From Pedobacter terrae (lineage in GTDB: Bacteria; Bacteroidota; Bacteroidia; Sphingobacteriales; Sphingobacteriaceae): a DNA stretch of 64,000 bases. The stretch is taken from the NCBI RefSeq assembly GCF_900100705.1, contig NZ_FNCH01000004.1, positions 248,001 to 312,000 of the forward strand, given 5' to 3'. Shown here one piece after another: positions 28,501-36,471 of this stretch (positions within the stretch are counted from its first letter, which is position 1; every line of letters starts with the position of its first letter). A program made the translations under genes and the position numbers. Below the pieces are notes generated by a model. It was given only the letters and a program-made list of their open reading frames with translations, was not told the DNA's origin and ran no database searches.

Positions 28501-29173
28501 CTATCCGCAAAGTGGATTATTCTCCATTGTGTTTGATGGTTTAGATCATAATACAGGCGTACCGACATTTATTGATGAAAATGGTAATAGGAAAGCTACA
28601 GAGGTTTATTTTCAGAGTAACAATTTACAATATTTAAAGTACGAAGGACAGGTTGATCCTAAAATTACCGGTGGTTTTTCAAATAAATTCAGTTATGGAA
28701 ATTTTAGCTTATCAGCTTTGGTTACTTTTAGTGCAGGTAATGTTGTAAGATTAAATCCTAATTTCAGTGATCGTTATACCGATCTAACCGCAACTTCTAA
28801 AGAATTCTTAAACCGCTGGACACAACCTGGCGATGAACTATTAACAGATGTGCCATCAATTGCTGACCGGTTTGTTATTGGAAATTTCGCTGGTACAGAA
28901 AAACCTTACAATGCCTATAACTACTCTACGGTTCGTGTTGCAGATGGTGGTTTTGCAAGATTGAAACAAGTAATGTTATTCTATCAGTTACCAAAAATCT
29001 GGTCATCGGCTATAGGAGCAACAAATGCTTCAATCGGTTTTGTAGGTAATAATGTATGGTTGATATATTCTGATAAAAAGTTGAACGGGCAGGATCCTGA
29101 GTTCTTTGGTTCCGGAGGGGTTGCGTTGCCAATTCCACGTCAATATACTTTATCGTTAAAGGTTGGTTTTTAG
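25502..29173 (+). CDS. SusC/RagA-family TonB-linked outer membrane protein with STN domain
   Basis: 1223 residues. The long signal region has an extended basic N-terminus before the hydrophobic core (LLMMKLITVVLLASLMQVSA). An STN domain lies at about 50-120 (LEKVFKEIRRQSGYDVLL), a carboxypeptidase-regulatory domain at about 135-212 (VTGKVRDKNGAALPGVSVRE), a plug at about 220-360 (QVAGVSVQNVSGTFGAAPKI, MYGARAMNGVVVVTTKKGK), then the barrel to RQYTLSLKVGF. It imports a ligand across the outer membrane with SusD as lid. The STN domain shows that it also signals to FecR. It is 10 bases before susD. Confidence 0.95.
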   Translation: MYKIYIEILCTHRRYIPKLLLMMKLITVVLLASLMQVSAASFGQLVTWKEKNVTLEKVFKEIRRQSGYDVLLSTNKIKTSTTLNVDFNNSTIEEVMNKIVSGGNLSYAIEDKTILITLKEKSVFDKVMSYFVAVKVTGKVRDKNGAALPGVSVREKGVANAVSTSGNGDFTISVKEGATLVFSYVGYKTLELEVGTKTTINVVLEEDAAQLKEVSVVSTGYQELNKKLFTGSATKLKAADVQRNGVQDISRMLEGQVAGVSVQNVSGTFGAAPKIRIRGASSLNGDNKPLWVVDGIMLEDLVNVSNEQLSSGDASTLIGSSVAGLNSDDIESFEILRDAAATAMYGARAMNGVVVVTTKKGKNTEGKPVVSYSGNFTTYLKPNYNQFDIMNSADQMQVYLDMENKGWLRHSDVSKSSSGGVYRKMYDSMYDYNAATDQFALRNDAPSRLQFLNRYANANTDWFDVLFRNSLMQDHSVSIMAGTNKSKFYASTSFLNDNGWTVGDGVKRFTGMLRGNFDITDRLQIEILSQGSIRDQRSPGTNNQENNEVLGQVDRDFDINPFNYALRTSRTLTPYDMNGNREYFVQNYAPFNILQELENNSIKTTLIDLKIQGGIKYKIIDGLKYSFTGAYRYVKSDQEHSITEYSNAANAYRAYGNSNVIDNNRFLYRDPSKPGSLPSIVLPEGGFYNVTSNGLVNYFMRHDLEYDKVFNEDHLFNVLGVVEMRSNDRQNRFSNGIGYQFDNGGVPFINSDYYKQAIEANSYPYGMGKNYDRFLSYALKAAYSYKGRYSFNATGRYDGSNLLGESPTARWLPTWNVSGAWNIHEENFFKNQSILNRATIRATYGLTASTANAKNSSLILRNQTTRRTDDIDKESSIYIEALENSQLTWEKTYDTNLGFDMGFFKDRLSLSIDLYRRNGFDLIGQFPTAGIGGQGLKDANYADMKSKGIEFTLNARIINQDKFKWSTNLNFGYHKGEVTRLDYEPNIFRLVTPSGGYRLGYPQSGLFSIVFDGLDHNTGVPTFIDENGNRKATEVYFQSNNLQYLKYEGQVDPKITGGFSNKFSYGNFSLSALVTFSAGNVVRLNPNFSDRYTDLTATSKEFLNRWTQPGDELLTDVPSIADRFVIGNFAGTEKPYNAYNYSTVRVADGGFARLKQVMLFYQLPKIWSSAIGATNASIGFVGNNVWLIYSDKKLNGQDPEFFGSGGVALPIPRQYTLSLKVGF

Positions 29174-29183
29174 TTAATAACAA

Positions 29184-30677
29184 ATGATGAAAACATTAAA
29201 ATATTATACCCTGGCTGCTGTAATGATTATTACCGGATCCAGCTGCAAGAAATTTCTGGAAACAAGTCCGGATTTAAGAACCCAGTTAAATTCTAAAGAA
29301 AAGGTTGCCCAATTGCTAGTTTCGGCATATCCAAAGGCAGAATATCTTTCTTTTACGGAAAATTCTTCTGATAATGCCGAAGATAAAGGACCAAGGACAG
29401 ATTACTCTCCTGTTTCAACAGAATTATCCTGGACTAGTGCCTATTTCTGGCGCGATTTCCAGAATGGAGTGGATGTAAGTGGTTCAACTGATGATTATTG
29501 GAATAGAACTTATCTGGCTATTGCGTCAGCTAACACTGCTTTACAATATATAGATAAACACCCTGGTGAAACCGATTTGTTGCCATACAAAGGCGAAGCA
29601 CTAATGGCTAGGGCTTATGCACATTTTATGTTGGTAAGCTTGTATGCAAAAGTGTATAAACCAGGGCAGGCAAATGATTCGCCAGGAGTACCTTTTGTAA
29701 CAGACCCTGAAATTGAGGTGTCTCCACAATACCAAAGAGGTACAGTTGCTGAAGTTTATGCAAAAATAGAACGCGATTTAACCGAAGGCTTGCCGTTGAT
29801 TAATAATTCTGTTTATAAAACTGCGCAGAAATATCACTTTAGTCTCAATTCTGCCAACGCATTTGCAGCAAGGTTCTATCTGTTTAAAGGTGATTTCGAC
29901 AAAGTAATTGAACACAGTGGAAAAGTATTGCTGGATAACACGCAAGCTAAAGGGATGTTAAGGCCATGGAACAGTACTTACCTACCTTACATTGCGGCAG
30001 CTTTAAGAACAGCATTTACACAATCGTCGCAAAATTCCAATTTGCTAATGGGTGAAGCTAATTCAGTATGGGGAAGGAATTTTTATATTAGATATGGTCT
30101 TGGGAAAGTAATTAGTAATAATATTTTGTTGGGGCCTAATATTACTGGCGGCAATTATTCATATAAACCAACACCTTATGTTGAACCTTATTACGACAGT
30201 TGTAAGTTCTTGGAACTATTTTTCGAAAGTAAAATTGGTTCAGGTTTTGGACAGCCATACATTATGGTTCCGCTATTAACTTCTGATGAGCTGATTATGA
30301 ACAGGGCGGAAGCTTATGCTTCAAAAAGCCAGTATGATTTGGCATTACAGGACATCAATACTTTCTTAAGTACCAGAATTACGAACTATAACTCATCAAC
30401 ACATGGTATTACCCTAGCGAGAATTTCTGCTTATTATGGTATCACTGATCCTAAAGCTGGTTTAATCAAGACTATTTTAGATCTTAAAAGAGCTGAGTTT
30501 ATTTCAGAGGGGCTTCGCTGGTTTGATATCATCCGTCATGATTTAACTGTTAAACATAATGTTTTAGATGAGAATGGTGCCAGTAGTACCATTGAACTTA
30601 AACCGGATGATCCGCGTAGGGTTTTCCAATTACCAATTCCTGCAACCAAAGCAGGTTTAACTCTTAATCCTAGATAA
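29184..30677 (+). CDS. RagB/SusD-family nutrient uptake lipoprotein
   Basis: 497 residues. Lipoprotein signal ends TGSSCKK (Cys21). The SusD fold shows TPR-like helices (TYLAIASANTALQYI, KGEALMARAYAHFMLVSLYA) and the C-terminal signature LKRAEFISEGLRWFDIIRHD, ending in VFQLPIPATKAG. It caps the SusC barrel on the cell surface. ATGs lie in tandem at 29184 and 29187. Ten bases separate it from both its neighbours, so one operon is clear. Confidence 0.95.
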   Translation: MMKTLKYYTLAAVMIITGSSCKKFLETSPDLRTQLNSKEKVAQLLVSAYPKAEYLSFTENSSDNAEDKGPRTDYSPVSTELSWTSAYFWRDFQNGVDVSGSTDDYWNRTYLAIASANTALQYIDKHPGETDLLPYKGEALMARAYAHFMLVSLYAKVYKPGQANDSPGVPFVTDPEIEVSPQYQRGTVAEVYAKIERDLTEGLPLINNSVYKTAQKYHFSLNSANAFAARFYLFKGDFDKVIEHSGKVLLDNTQAKGMLRPWNSTYLPYIAAALRTAFTQSSQNSNLLMGEANSVWGRNFYIRYGLGKVISNNILLGPNITGGNYSYKPTPYVEPYYDSCKFLELFFESKIGSGFGQPYIMVPLLTSDELIMNRAEAYASKSQYDLALQDINTFLSTRITNYNSSTHGITLARISAYYGITDPKAGLIKTILDLKRAEFISEGLRWFDIIRHDLTVKHNVLDENGASSTIELKPDDPRRVFQLPIPATKAGLTLNPR

Positions 30678-30687
30678 ATTTATAGAT

Positions 30688-32052
30688 ATGAAAAAGACTT
30701 TTTTAAGCCTAACGCTGCTTGTAGCAGTATTGGTATCATGTAAAAAGGAGAAAGCACTTAACGTTGATATTACTAAATCAAATTTAGATACCTATGCGAA
30801 AGGTGAATTGGATAAATGGCTGGATGTACATTTTTTAAATCCATATAATATAGAAGTTTTATATCGTTTTGATCGGTATCAGGCCAGTATTGATAAGGAG
30901 ATTTCGCCAGTAATTGAAGAAAATGTACAGCCGATAATGGAAGGCGTAAGTGCAGTGTTCATTAAACCCTATCTCGAAATAACAAACAAAGCTTTTCTTC
31001 TGCCTATTTTACCAAAAGAAATTGCACTGTTTGGCACAGGCGAATATTCTGATGAGCAGATTACTTTGGGTACCGCAGATGCTGGAAGACAGATTAATCT
31101 CTATGAGGTGAATCAATATAATAGAAATAGTAGATCTAGTGTATTAGGAACTTTAGACAGGCCTGCTGCATTTCATACTATGCATCATGAATTTACCCAT
31201 ATTCTTAACCAGAATATACCAGTTCCTCCGGCCTTCGAAGCAATTTCTTCAAATTATATTGGTTCTGCCTGGGTTGGAGCTGGTAATCCATCTTCATTGG
31301 CTAAATCGCTAGGTTTTATTACGCGTTACGCCAGAAATAATAAAGATGAAGATTTTGCTGAAATGACTTCCACGTTATTGGTGGAAGGTCAGGATGTTTT
31401 TGATGCTTACGTAAGCACTGCTACTGATCCTACAGCAATTGCCAAGTTGCGCAAGAAAGAACAGATGGTAGTTGATTATTTTAAGTCTGCTTTTGGTATC
31501 AATTTCAGAGCTTTACAAGCAAAGGTTAAGTTAGCAATGGAAACTTATGCGCCGGTAGTAATCACTCCACCTATCAGCAATTATAACGCAGGTTCTTACG
31601 GTGGATTTTTCATTGATAAAACCGCAACAAGCCAGGGTGCTGCTTATGTTACGGCATTTAATTCAACGAATACATTAACTACTGCAGGTGGATACCCAAT
31701 TCAGAATATCGTTGAACTCAGTTTTTTAAATAGGGCAGTAAACAGAACTGATATGGTGCTTAAAGTGAAAACAAATACTGCTGTGGAGTTTTGGTATAAT
31801 TTAAAAGGAACAATTTCTGTTTCAGGAAATACGATAAAATATGCGTTGGCAACTCCAGGTACTGCAACCCAATACTCTAATGGAACAGCATTCCAAGCCC
31901 GATTTAAACCATTATTAGATTATTTGACCACTAAAACTTTTGCGCTTAACTGGATTGATAACATTGTTCCCAATTCAAAAGATGTATCACTCGGATTTTT
32001 TGATACAGCCAACAACCAGCTTGGTTTTTATGGTACAATTATAAGAAACTAA
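30688..32052 (+). CDS. Substrate-import-associated zinc metallohydrolase lipoprotein
   Basis: 454 residues. Lipoprotein signal ends VLVSC (Cys18). The zinc site HEFTH lies at 167-171 in AAFHTMHHEFTHILNQ. A further acidic motif, NKDEDFAEMTSTLL, may supply the third ligand. The family is found next to SusCD pairs and is thought to process or bind the imported substrate at the surface; the substrate is unknown. The C-terminal 150 residues form a beta-rich part that recalls DUF4302-type sequences, such as the one next door. It is 10 bases after susD. Confidence 0.85.
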   Translation: MKKTFLSLTLLVAVLVSCKKEKALNVDITKSNLDTYAKGELDKWLDVHFLNPYNIEVLYRFDRYQASIDKEISPVIEENVQPIMEGVSAVFIKPYLEITNKAFLLPILPKEIALFGTGEYSDEQITLGTADAGRQINLYEVNQYNRNSRSSVLGTLDRPAAFHTMHHEFTHILNQNIPVPPAFEAISSNYIGSAWVGAGNPSSLAKSLGFITRYARNNKDEDFAEMTSTLLVEGQDVFDAYVSTATDPTAIAKLRKKEQMVVDYFKSAFGINFRALQAKVKLAMETYAPVVITPPISNYNAGSYGGFFIDKTATSQGAAYVTAFNSTNTLTTAGGYPIQNIVELSFLNRAVNRTDMVLKVKTNTAVEFWYNLKGTISVSGNTIKYALATPGTATQYSNGTAFQARFKPLLDYLTTKTFALNWIDNIVPNSKDVSLGFFDTANNQLGFYGTIIRN

Positions 32053-32137
32053 CAAATTGCATGTTTGATGGATTCATTATGTCGCTTACCTGAAATAATG
32101 AATTCAAAAAGTGTTTTACATTAAATCAAGATTACAC

Positions 32138-33469
32138 ATGAAAAAAATATTTATAATAGGTTTTTTTGCATTACTTATTATTCAGGCTTGTAAAAAAGAT
32201 CAAGAATTGATTGATGGAAAGAGACCTGAAGAAAGAGTGGCAGAAAGCTTGGAAAAATACCGGAATGAATTAACCAGTAGCCCAAATGGTTGGGTGGCAT
32301 ATTTGGGAACAACCCTTGTTGGTGGCGGATATAATTTTTATATGTCATTCGATAAAAACAATAGAGTGGTAATGCGGGCCGATTACAATAGTGATGTTGC
32401 GTTTGAATCATTAGAAAGCACCTATAGAGTAAAACAAGTACTGGCTCCTTCTTTGATTTTTGATACCTACACGCTGCTGCATTTATTACAAGATCCTGAC
32501 CCAGGTTCCTTTGATGGAGATTACTCAGTAGGGTATGGATCCGATTTTGAATTTGAAATTAGAGAGCAGGTTGGCGATACCTTGAAATTGATTGGTAAAA
32601 AACGTAAGGCACCGCTTATTTTGGTAAAAGCCACAGCAGATCAGAAAGCATTTTACACCAGCGATAAATTTTCTGACAATATTGAGGGCATTACCAATTT
32701 CTTAGCTGATAATCCGTTTACTTACATTTTAGATCCTAAAGATAATACTAAAAAAATACAGGTATCAATGAGCACGGATGTGAGATCAAGATCGTTTGCG
32801 CTGATTTCTACAAACGCAGGCGAAATTATTACGAACTCTGGTGTGTTTTCATTTTCAGATGCAGGTGCACGTTTAAATAAACCTGTTAAGCAAGGCGATG
32901 TAATCTATACAAGTTTAAGTTGGGATAATGTTACTAACAAGCTTTATCTGGTTTCTAGTACAGGAACTAAGGTTCAAATTTTGGTTTCCAATACACCAAT
33001 ATTACCGCTAAATATCTTAATGGGCTCTGTATATTCATCTATAACCTTGCCTTACGCTACGCAGTATCCAGGCTGGTCTGCAAATTTTGTGACTAGAAGA
33101 GCCAGTGCCGCTTCTGCAATATTAAATGGAGGTTATAATTTAAGATTGGATATGATGCAGTTTGTATTTAATGGTAAAGCTAAAACACTAACCCTTAATG
33201 CATACGTTTATCAGAATGCGAGTGGATTCTTAGCAGTATATTCTTATACCTATGCTAAAGCAGCTGATGGTACATTTAAATTCACTTACATTGGAGCTAA
33301 TGGAAATGGATCTTTAATGATTCCGGGAATGAATCCGTTATTGGCGGATCGTATAAATGCTGATGATTTTAAGTTAGACTATTTTATTAATCCTTCAAAT
33401 GGGGCTATTTTAGGCCAATTTGTTAGTGTGCAGCATCCAGATTTTACATTCTCTGGTGCAATACAATAA
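32138..33469 (+). CDS. DUF4302-type lipoprotein
   Basis: The ATG at 32138 gives 443 residues with a lipoprotein signal (LLIIQAC, Cys18). A start at 32111 would put extra charged residues before the signal. The N-terminal region (RPEERVAESLEKYRNELTSSPNGW, NFYMSFDKNNRVVMRADY) matches the DUF4302 pattern in SusCD loci. The rest is beta-rich. It probably faces the outside of the cell and helps the transporter; no catalytic motif is seen. Two terminators follow. Confidence 0.8.
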   Translation: MKKIFIIGFFALLIIQACKKDQELIDGKRPEERVAESLEKYRNELTSSPNGWVAYLGTTLVGGGYNFYMSFDKNNRVVMRADYNSDVAFESLESTYRVKQVLAPSLIFDTYTLLHLLQDPDPGSFDGDYSVGYGSDFEFEIREQVGDTLKLIGKKRKAPLILVKATADQKAFYTSDKFSDNIEGITNFLADNPFTYILDPKDNTKKIQVSMSTDVRSRSFALISTNAGEIITNSGVFSFSDAGARLNKPVKQGDVIYTSLSWDNVTNKLYLVSSTGTKVQILVSNTPILPLNILMGSVYSSITLPYATQYPGWSANFVTRRASAASAILNGGYNLRLDMMQFVFNGKAKTLTLNAYVYQNASGFLAVYSYTYAKAADGTFKFTYIGANGNGSLMIPGMNPLLADRINADDFKLDYFINPSNGAILGQFVSVQHPDFTFSGAIQ

Positions 33470-33487
33470 TTATTAACAACTCTTGAA

Positions 33488-33506
33488 GCCTCCGGAAATC
33501 GGAGGC
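33488..33506 (+). terminator. Hairpin after the SusCD locus
   Basis: GCCTCCG pairs with CGGAGGC around a short loop. The T run after it is weak (CTATTTG), so it may act as an mRNA end stabiliser. Confidence 0.5.
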
Positions 33507-33543
33507 CTATTTGTAATAATTAATTGACCTTAAGTTCTCTCCA

Positions 33544-33572
33544 AACCTCACCCTAAAAAGTGAGGTTTTTTT
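33544..33572 (+). terminator. Rho-independent terminator
   Basis: AACCTCAC pairs with GTGAGGTT around an eight-base loop and is followed by seven T. It ends the import locus. Confidence 0.8.
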
Positions 33573-33609
33573 ATGACATAATTTTTAAACCTCTCCATGC
33601 CTTTATGCT

Positions 33610-33617
33610 TATATTTG
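33610..33617 (+). promoter_or_regulatory. -7 promoter element close to a start codon
   Basis: TATATTTG fits TAnnTTTG and ends only six bases before the ATG at 33624. If it is used, the mRNA would be leaderless or nearly so. Confidence 0.45.
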
Positions 33618-33623
33618 TGAACC

Positions 33624-33896
33624 ATGAAGAAGAAAGCAATTTTTATCCTGTTTGTATTGGTATTTACCTTTGCTATAAGCCTCAATGTTAATGCGCAATG
33701 CGCAATGTGTAGCATAAATGCAGAGCAAGGTGTCAAAAACGGCAATACAGTATCAGCAGGTTTAAACACCGGCGTATTATATCTTTTATCGGTTCCGTAT
33801 TTAATGGCTATTATAGTTGGCGTAGTTTGGTATAAAAAATATCGCAAAAAGAATATTCAGCTCAACATGAAAAAAGAACCTTTTAATTTAAATTAA
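33624..33896 (+). CDS. Small membrane protein with CAMC motif
   Basis: 90 residues. A signal-like helix (about 5-24, ending NVNAQ) is followed at once by CAMC (26-29) and an acidic-Asn segment. A second helix (about 51-68, VLYLLSVPYLMAIIVGVVW) and a basic tail complete it. The CAMC pair facing the periplasm could bind metal or be redox active. Similar conserved unknowns are found in Bacteroidota. It is four bases before a DUF983 gene that also carries cysteine pairs, which suggests a common process. Confidence 0.75.
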   Translation: MKKKAIFILFVLVFTFAISLNVNAQCAMCSINAEQGVKNGNTVSAGLNTGVLYLLSVPYLMAIIVGVVWYKKYRKKNIQLNMKKEPFNLN

Positions 33897-33900
33897 AAGC

Positions 33901-34299
33901 ATGTCTGATCAAACTACCTCAAAACTCTATGCCATTGTAAATTGTAAATGCCCGCATTGCCGTAGGGGAGATATTTTTACAGGCAGTATGTACGGCTGGA
34001 ACATTCAGCATACTAAAGAAATCTGTGGACATTGTGCACAACGGATAGAAATTGAACCCGGTTACTTTTATGCAGCTATGTATGTAAGTTATGCCATGAA
34101 TGTGATTGAAATGCTTTTCGCTAGTTTTCTCACCTATTTAGTTTTCGGTCCGCTTACCGATGATACGTTCTGGCCTTATCTGATTGTTATTTTTACAGGT
34201 TGTTTTATCCTTTATCCCTTTAACTACCGTTATTCGAGGATCATATTGCTTCATGTTTTATCGCCAAATATTAAGTATAAGCCGTATTACGATAAGTAG
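33901..34299 (+). CDS. DUF983 family protein
   Basis: 132 residues. Two cysteine pairs form a zinc-ribbon-like start (CKCPHC, then CGHC about 25 residues later), followed by EPGYFYAAMYVSYAMN and two membrane helices. DUF983 function is not known. An overlapping frame at 34184-34384 is a shadow. The next 110 bases hold AGCG-TTTAGCG intergenic words and no terminator. Confidence 0.85.
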   Translation: MSDQTTSKLYAIVNCKCPHCRRGDIFTGSMYGWNIQHTKEICGHCAQRIEIEPGYFYAAMYVSYAMNVIEMLFASFLTYLVFGPLTDDTFWPYLIVIFTGCFILYPFNYRYSRIILLHVLSPNIKYKPYYDK

Positions 34300-34409
34300 G
34301 CCGTTTGGTTTAGGGATTAGCGAGAAGCGTTTAGCGGCGATTAACAGATTTCGGCCATCCGTTACGAGCCCAATAAACAAATGACCAGTGAACGAATGAA
34401 GCATAAGAT

Positions 34410-35072
34410 ATGTTAAAAAAAGAAACCCTAAAATTTATAAAAGACGTTGCCGAAAATAATAACCGCGAATGGTTTGCTGCCAATAAAGAGGTTTACGAAG
34501 CGGCCAAAGCGGATGTTTTGACTTTGGTAAGTACGCTTATTCCCGAACTGGCCAAGGTAGATCCATTGCTTTCAGCAGAGGCTGATCCTAAAAAAAGCCT
34601 GTTGCGTATCTATCGTGATGTACGTTTCAGTAAAAATAAAGACCCTTATAAAAATAACTTCGGTATCTGGTTTTCGGCAAAAAGTAAGGGAGGCAATGAG
34701 CCTGGCTATTATCTTCATATCCAGCCAGGCAAAAGCTTTATTGCGGGTGGCTACTGGATGCCAGAAGCAGCGCATTTAAAATTAATCAGACAGGAAATTG
34801 ATTATAATATAGGCGATTTCAAAGAAATTATTAACGGAAAGGATTTTAAGAAAAACTTTAAGTTAGGTGTTGATAATGCCCTTAAAAATGCGCCGAAAGG
34901 CTATGATCCTGCAGATCCAAACATCGAATTTTTAAGGCTGAAAAGCTTCGAAGCCACTACAAAAATCGATGATGAAGAATTTTTAAAACCAAAGCTCGTT
35001 AATAAGTTGATAAGTTCTTTTAAAACAGTACAACCATTAGTTGCATTTTTACGAAATGCAATAGATGGTTAA
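34410..35072 (+). CDS. DUF2461 family protein
   Basis: 220 residues. DUF2461 features are LKFIKDVAENNNREWFAANK near the start, RIYRDVRFSKNKDPYKNNFG, and GYYLHIQPGKSFIAGGYW. These are conserved soluble proteins of unknown role. The 77 bases after it hold a run of TTAACC words before the next gene. Confidence 0.9.
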   Translation: MLKKETLKFIKDVAENNNREWFAANKEVYEAAKADVLTLVSTLIPELAKVDPLLSAEADPKKSLLRIYRDVRFSKNKDPYKNNFGIWFSAKSKGGNEPGYYLHIQPGKSFIAGGYWMPEAAHLKLIRQEIDYNIGDFKEIINGKDFKKNFKLGVDNALKNAPKGYDPADPNIEFLRLKSFEATTKIDDEEFLKPKLVNKLISSFKTVQPLVAFLRNAIDG

Positions 35073-35149
35073 TTGTAGAAATCGTATAAATTGGTTAACT
35101 GCCACGATTAAACAATTAACCGATTAACCAATTAACCCTAAATTAAAAC

Positions 35150-35989
35150 ATGAAAAATACCTTTTTTGCCTTTGCCATTTTCCTCTTTTTTTCTTCGCTA
35201 ACTTCTTGTGTAGTATTATCTCCTAAAAAATATAAAGCTTTATTGGGAACCAAAGATTCACTTTATACGGCATTCAATGAAGGCTTAATTAAAATTGAAA
35301 ATCTTGAAAAAGAGGTGTCAAAGTTAAAAAAGGATACCACCTTAATGGCGGAAGAACTTCGCGATCTGCAAAATAGTTACAATACTGTTGATGCCAACTA
35401 CAAAAAGCTTAAAAATAATTCTTCAAGCGAAATTACCAAATTATCAGGCGATTTAGCCGCCCGCGAAAAGCGCTTAAAAGAAGTGGAAGAGGTGTTGCGC
35501 AAACGCGATGAAGCGACCAACTCGCTCAAAGAAAAACTTCAGCAGGCCCTATTGGGCTTTACGAAAAGCGGTTTAACCGTAGAGATAAAAAATGGTAAGG
35601 TATATGTTTCGCTAACCGATAAACTATTATTCCCATCTGGCAGTATCATTATTGATGAAAAAGGTAAGCAGGCTTTAACACAATTGGCCAATGTTTTAAA
35701 ACAGCAGCCAGAAATTAACATCGCAGTTGAGGGACATACTGATAACCAAAAAATAAATAACCTGGGACAAATTAAAGATAACTGGGATTTAAGTGTATTG
35801 AGAGCTACCTCTGTTGTACGTTATTTAACAGAGAATGAGAAGGTAGAAAGTGTAAGAATGACCGCAACCGGTAAAGGCGAATTTCAGCCCTTGGGTTCTA
35901 ACGCAAATGCAGATGGAAGAAGTAAAAACAGAAGAATAGAGATTGTACTTTCGCCTAAACTGGATGAGCTTTATAACCTGATTAAATAG
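35150..35989 (+). CDS. OmpA-family lipoprotein with coiled coil
   Basis: 279 residues. Lipoprotein signal ends SSLTSC (Cys20). A coiled coil covers about 35-135 (heptad-rich Lys/Glu). The OmpA/MotB peptidoglycan-binding domain covers about 150-270, with EGHTDNQ, NWDLSVLRATSVVRYL and GRSKNRRIEIVLS. It is probably anchored in the outer membrane and tethers it to peptidoglycan. It is monocistronic by spacing. Confidence 0.92.
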   Translation: MKNTFFAFAIFLFFSSLTSCVVLSPKKYKALLGTKDSLYTAFNEGLIKIENLEKEVSKLKKDTTLMAEELRDLQNSYNTVDANYKKLKNNSSSEITKLSGDLAAREKRLKEVEEVLRKRDEATNSLKEKLQQALLGFTKSGLTVEIKNGKVYVSLTDKLLFPSGSIIIDEKGKQALTQLANVLKQQPEINIAVEGHTDNQKINNLGQIKDNWDLSVLRATSVVRYLTENEKVESVRMTATGKGEFQPLGSNANADGRSKNRRIEIVLSPKLDELYNLIK

Positions 35990-36062
35990 TAATTCTTACG
36001 TATGGGCAAGAAGCCTATCTTATAGGATATAGATGTGAATCATTTCAGTATTAGGAAATGAA

Positions 36063-36375
36063 GGAACTGTGGTTCTTGGCGGCTTCAGTCCCGCCATTTG
36101 CTTTACTCCGTTGCACTTCGTGTTCGCTGCTGTCGGGTTTAGGAACTGTGGTTTCTGCACCTGGCAACCCTCCAAATGGAATACATCTGTAGCCATCTAG
36201 CCCCGGTTGAAGCGGTTACCCTGCAGCAACGAGGTACGAGGCAGCGAAGCGTAAAAGCGGAAAACGGGATTTAACGAGGTGTTTCGCACAGGCCTTGCGC
36301 TCCATAAAAGAAATAATTTATTTTTGGGATTGGGAAACGATAGGTCTGTGTTCCTGGCAGCTTTAGTCCGGCCAT
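36063..36375. repeat. Degenerate intergenic repeats downstream of the OmpA gene
   Basis: The gap 35990-36471 holds no gene. It carries related words: GGAACTGTGGTTCTTGGCGG at 36063, GGAACTGTGGTTTCTGC at 36131, and a diverged relative near 36342 (GGTCTGTGTTCCTGGCAGC, then AGTCCGGCCATG). The words AGTCCCGCCATT and AGTCCGGCCATG end two of them. A block beginning TAGCCCCGGTTGAAGCGG at 36198 and running to about 36303 is GC-rich and resembles dispersed elements of this phylum. A small open frame across it (36197-36442) is not called. Confidence 0.5.
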
Positions 36376-36471
36376 GCGTAAAAGCGAAAAATGGAAAAAG
36401 TTTAGTTGTTTTGCGCTGACCTATAGCTTCATATAAAAACATACGGACCGAATTGAAAAATAAAACCTTTA

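Noticed and set aside
34184..34384. 66-codon frame overlapping DUF983
   Set aside because: It is out of frame with DUF983 and ends in intergenic words.
36197..36442. 81-codon minus-strand frame
   Set aside because: It lies on a GC-rich intergenic repeat and has no homology-like motif.
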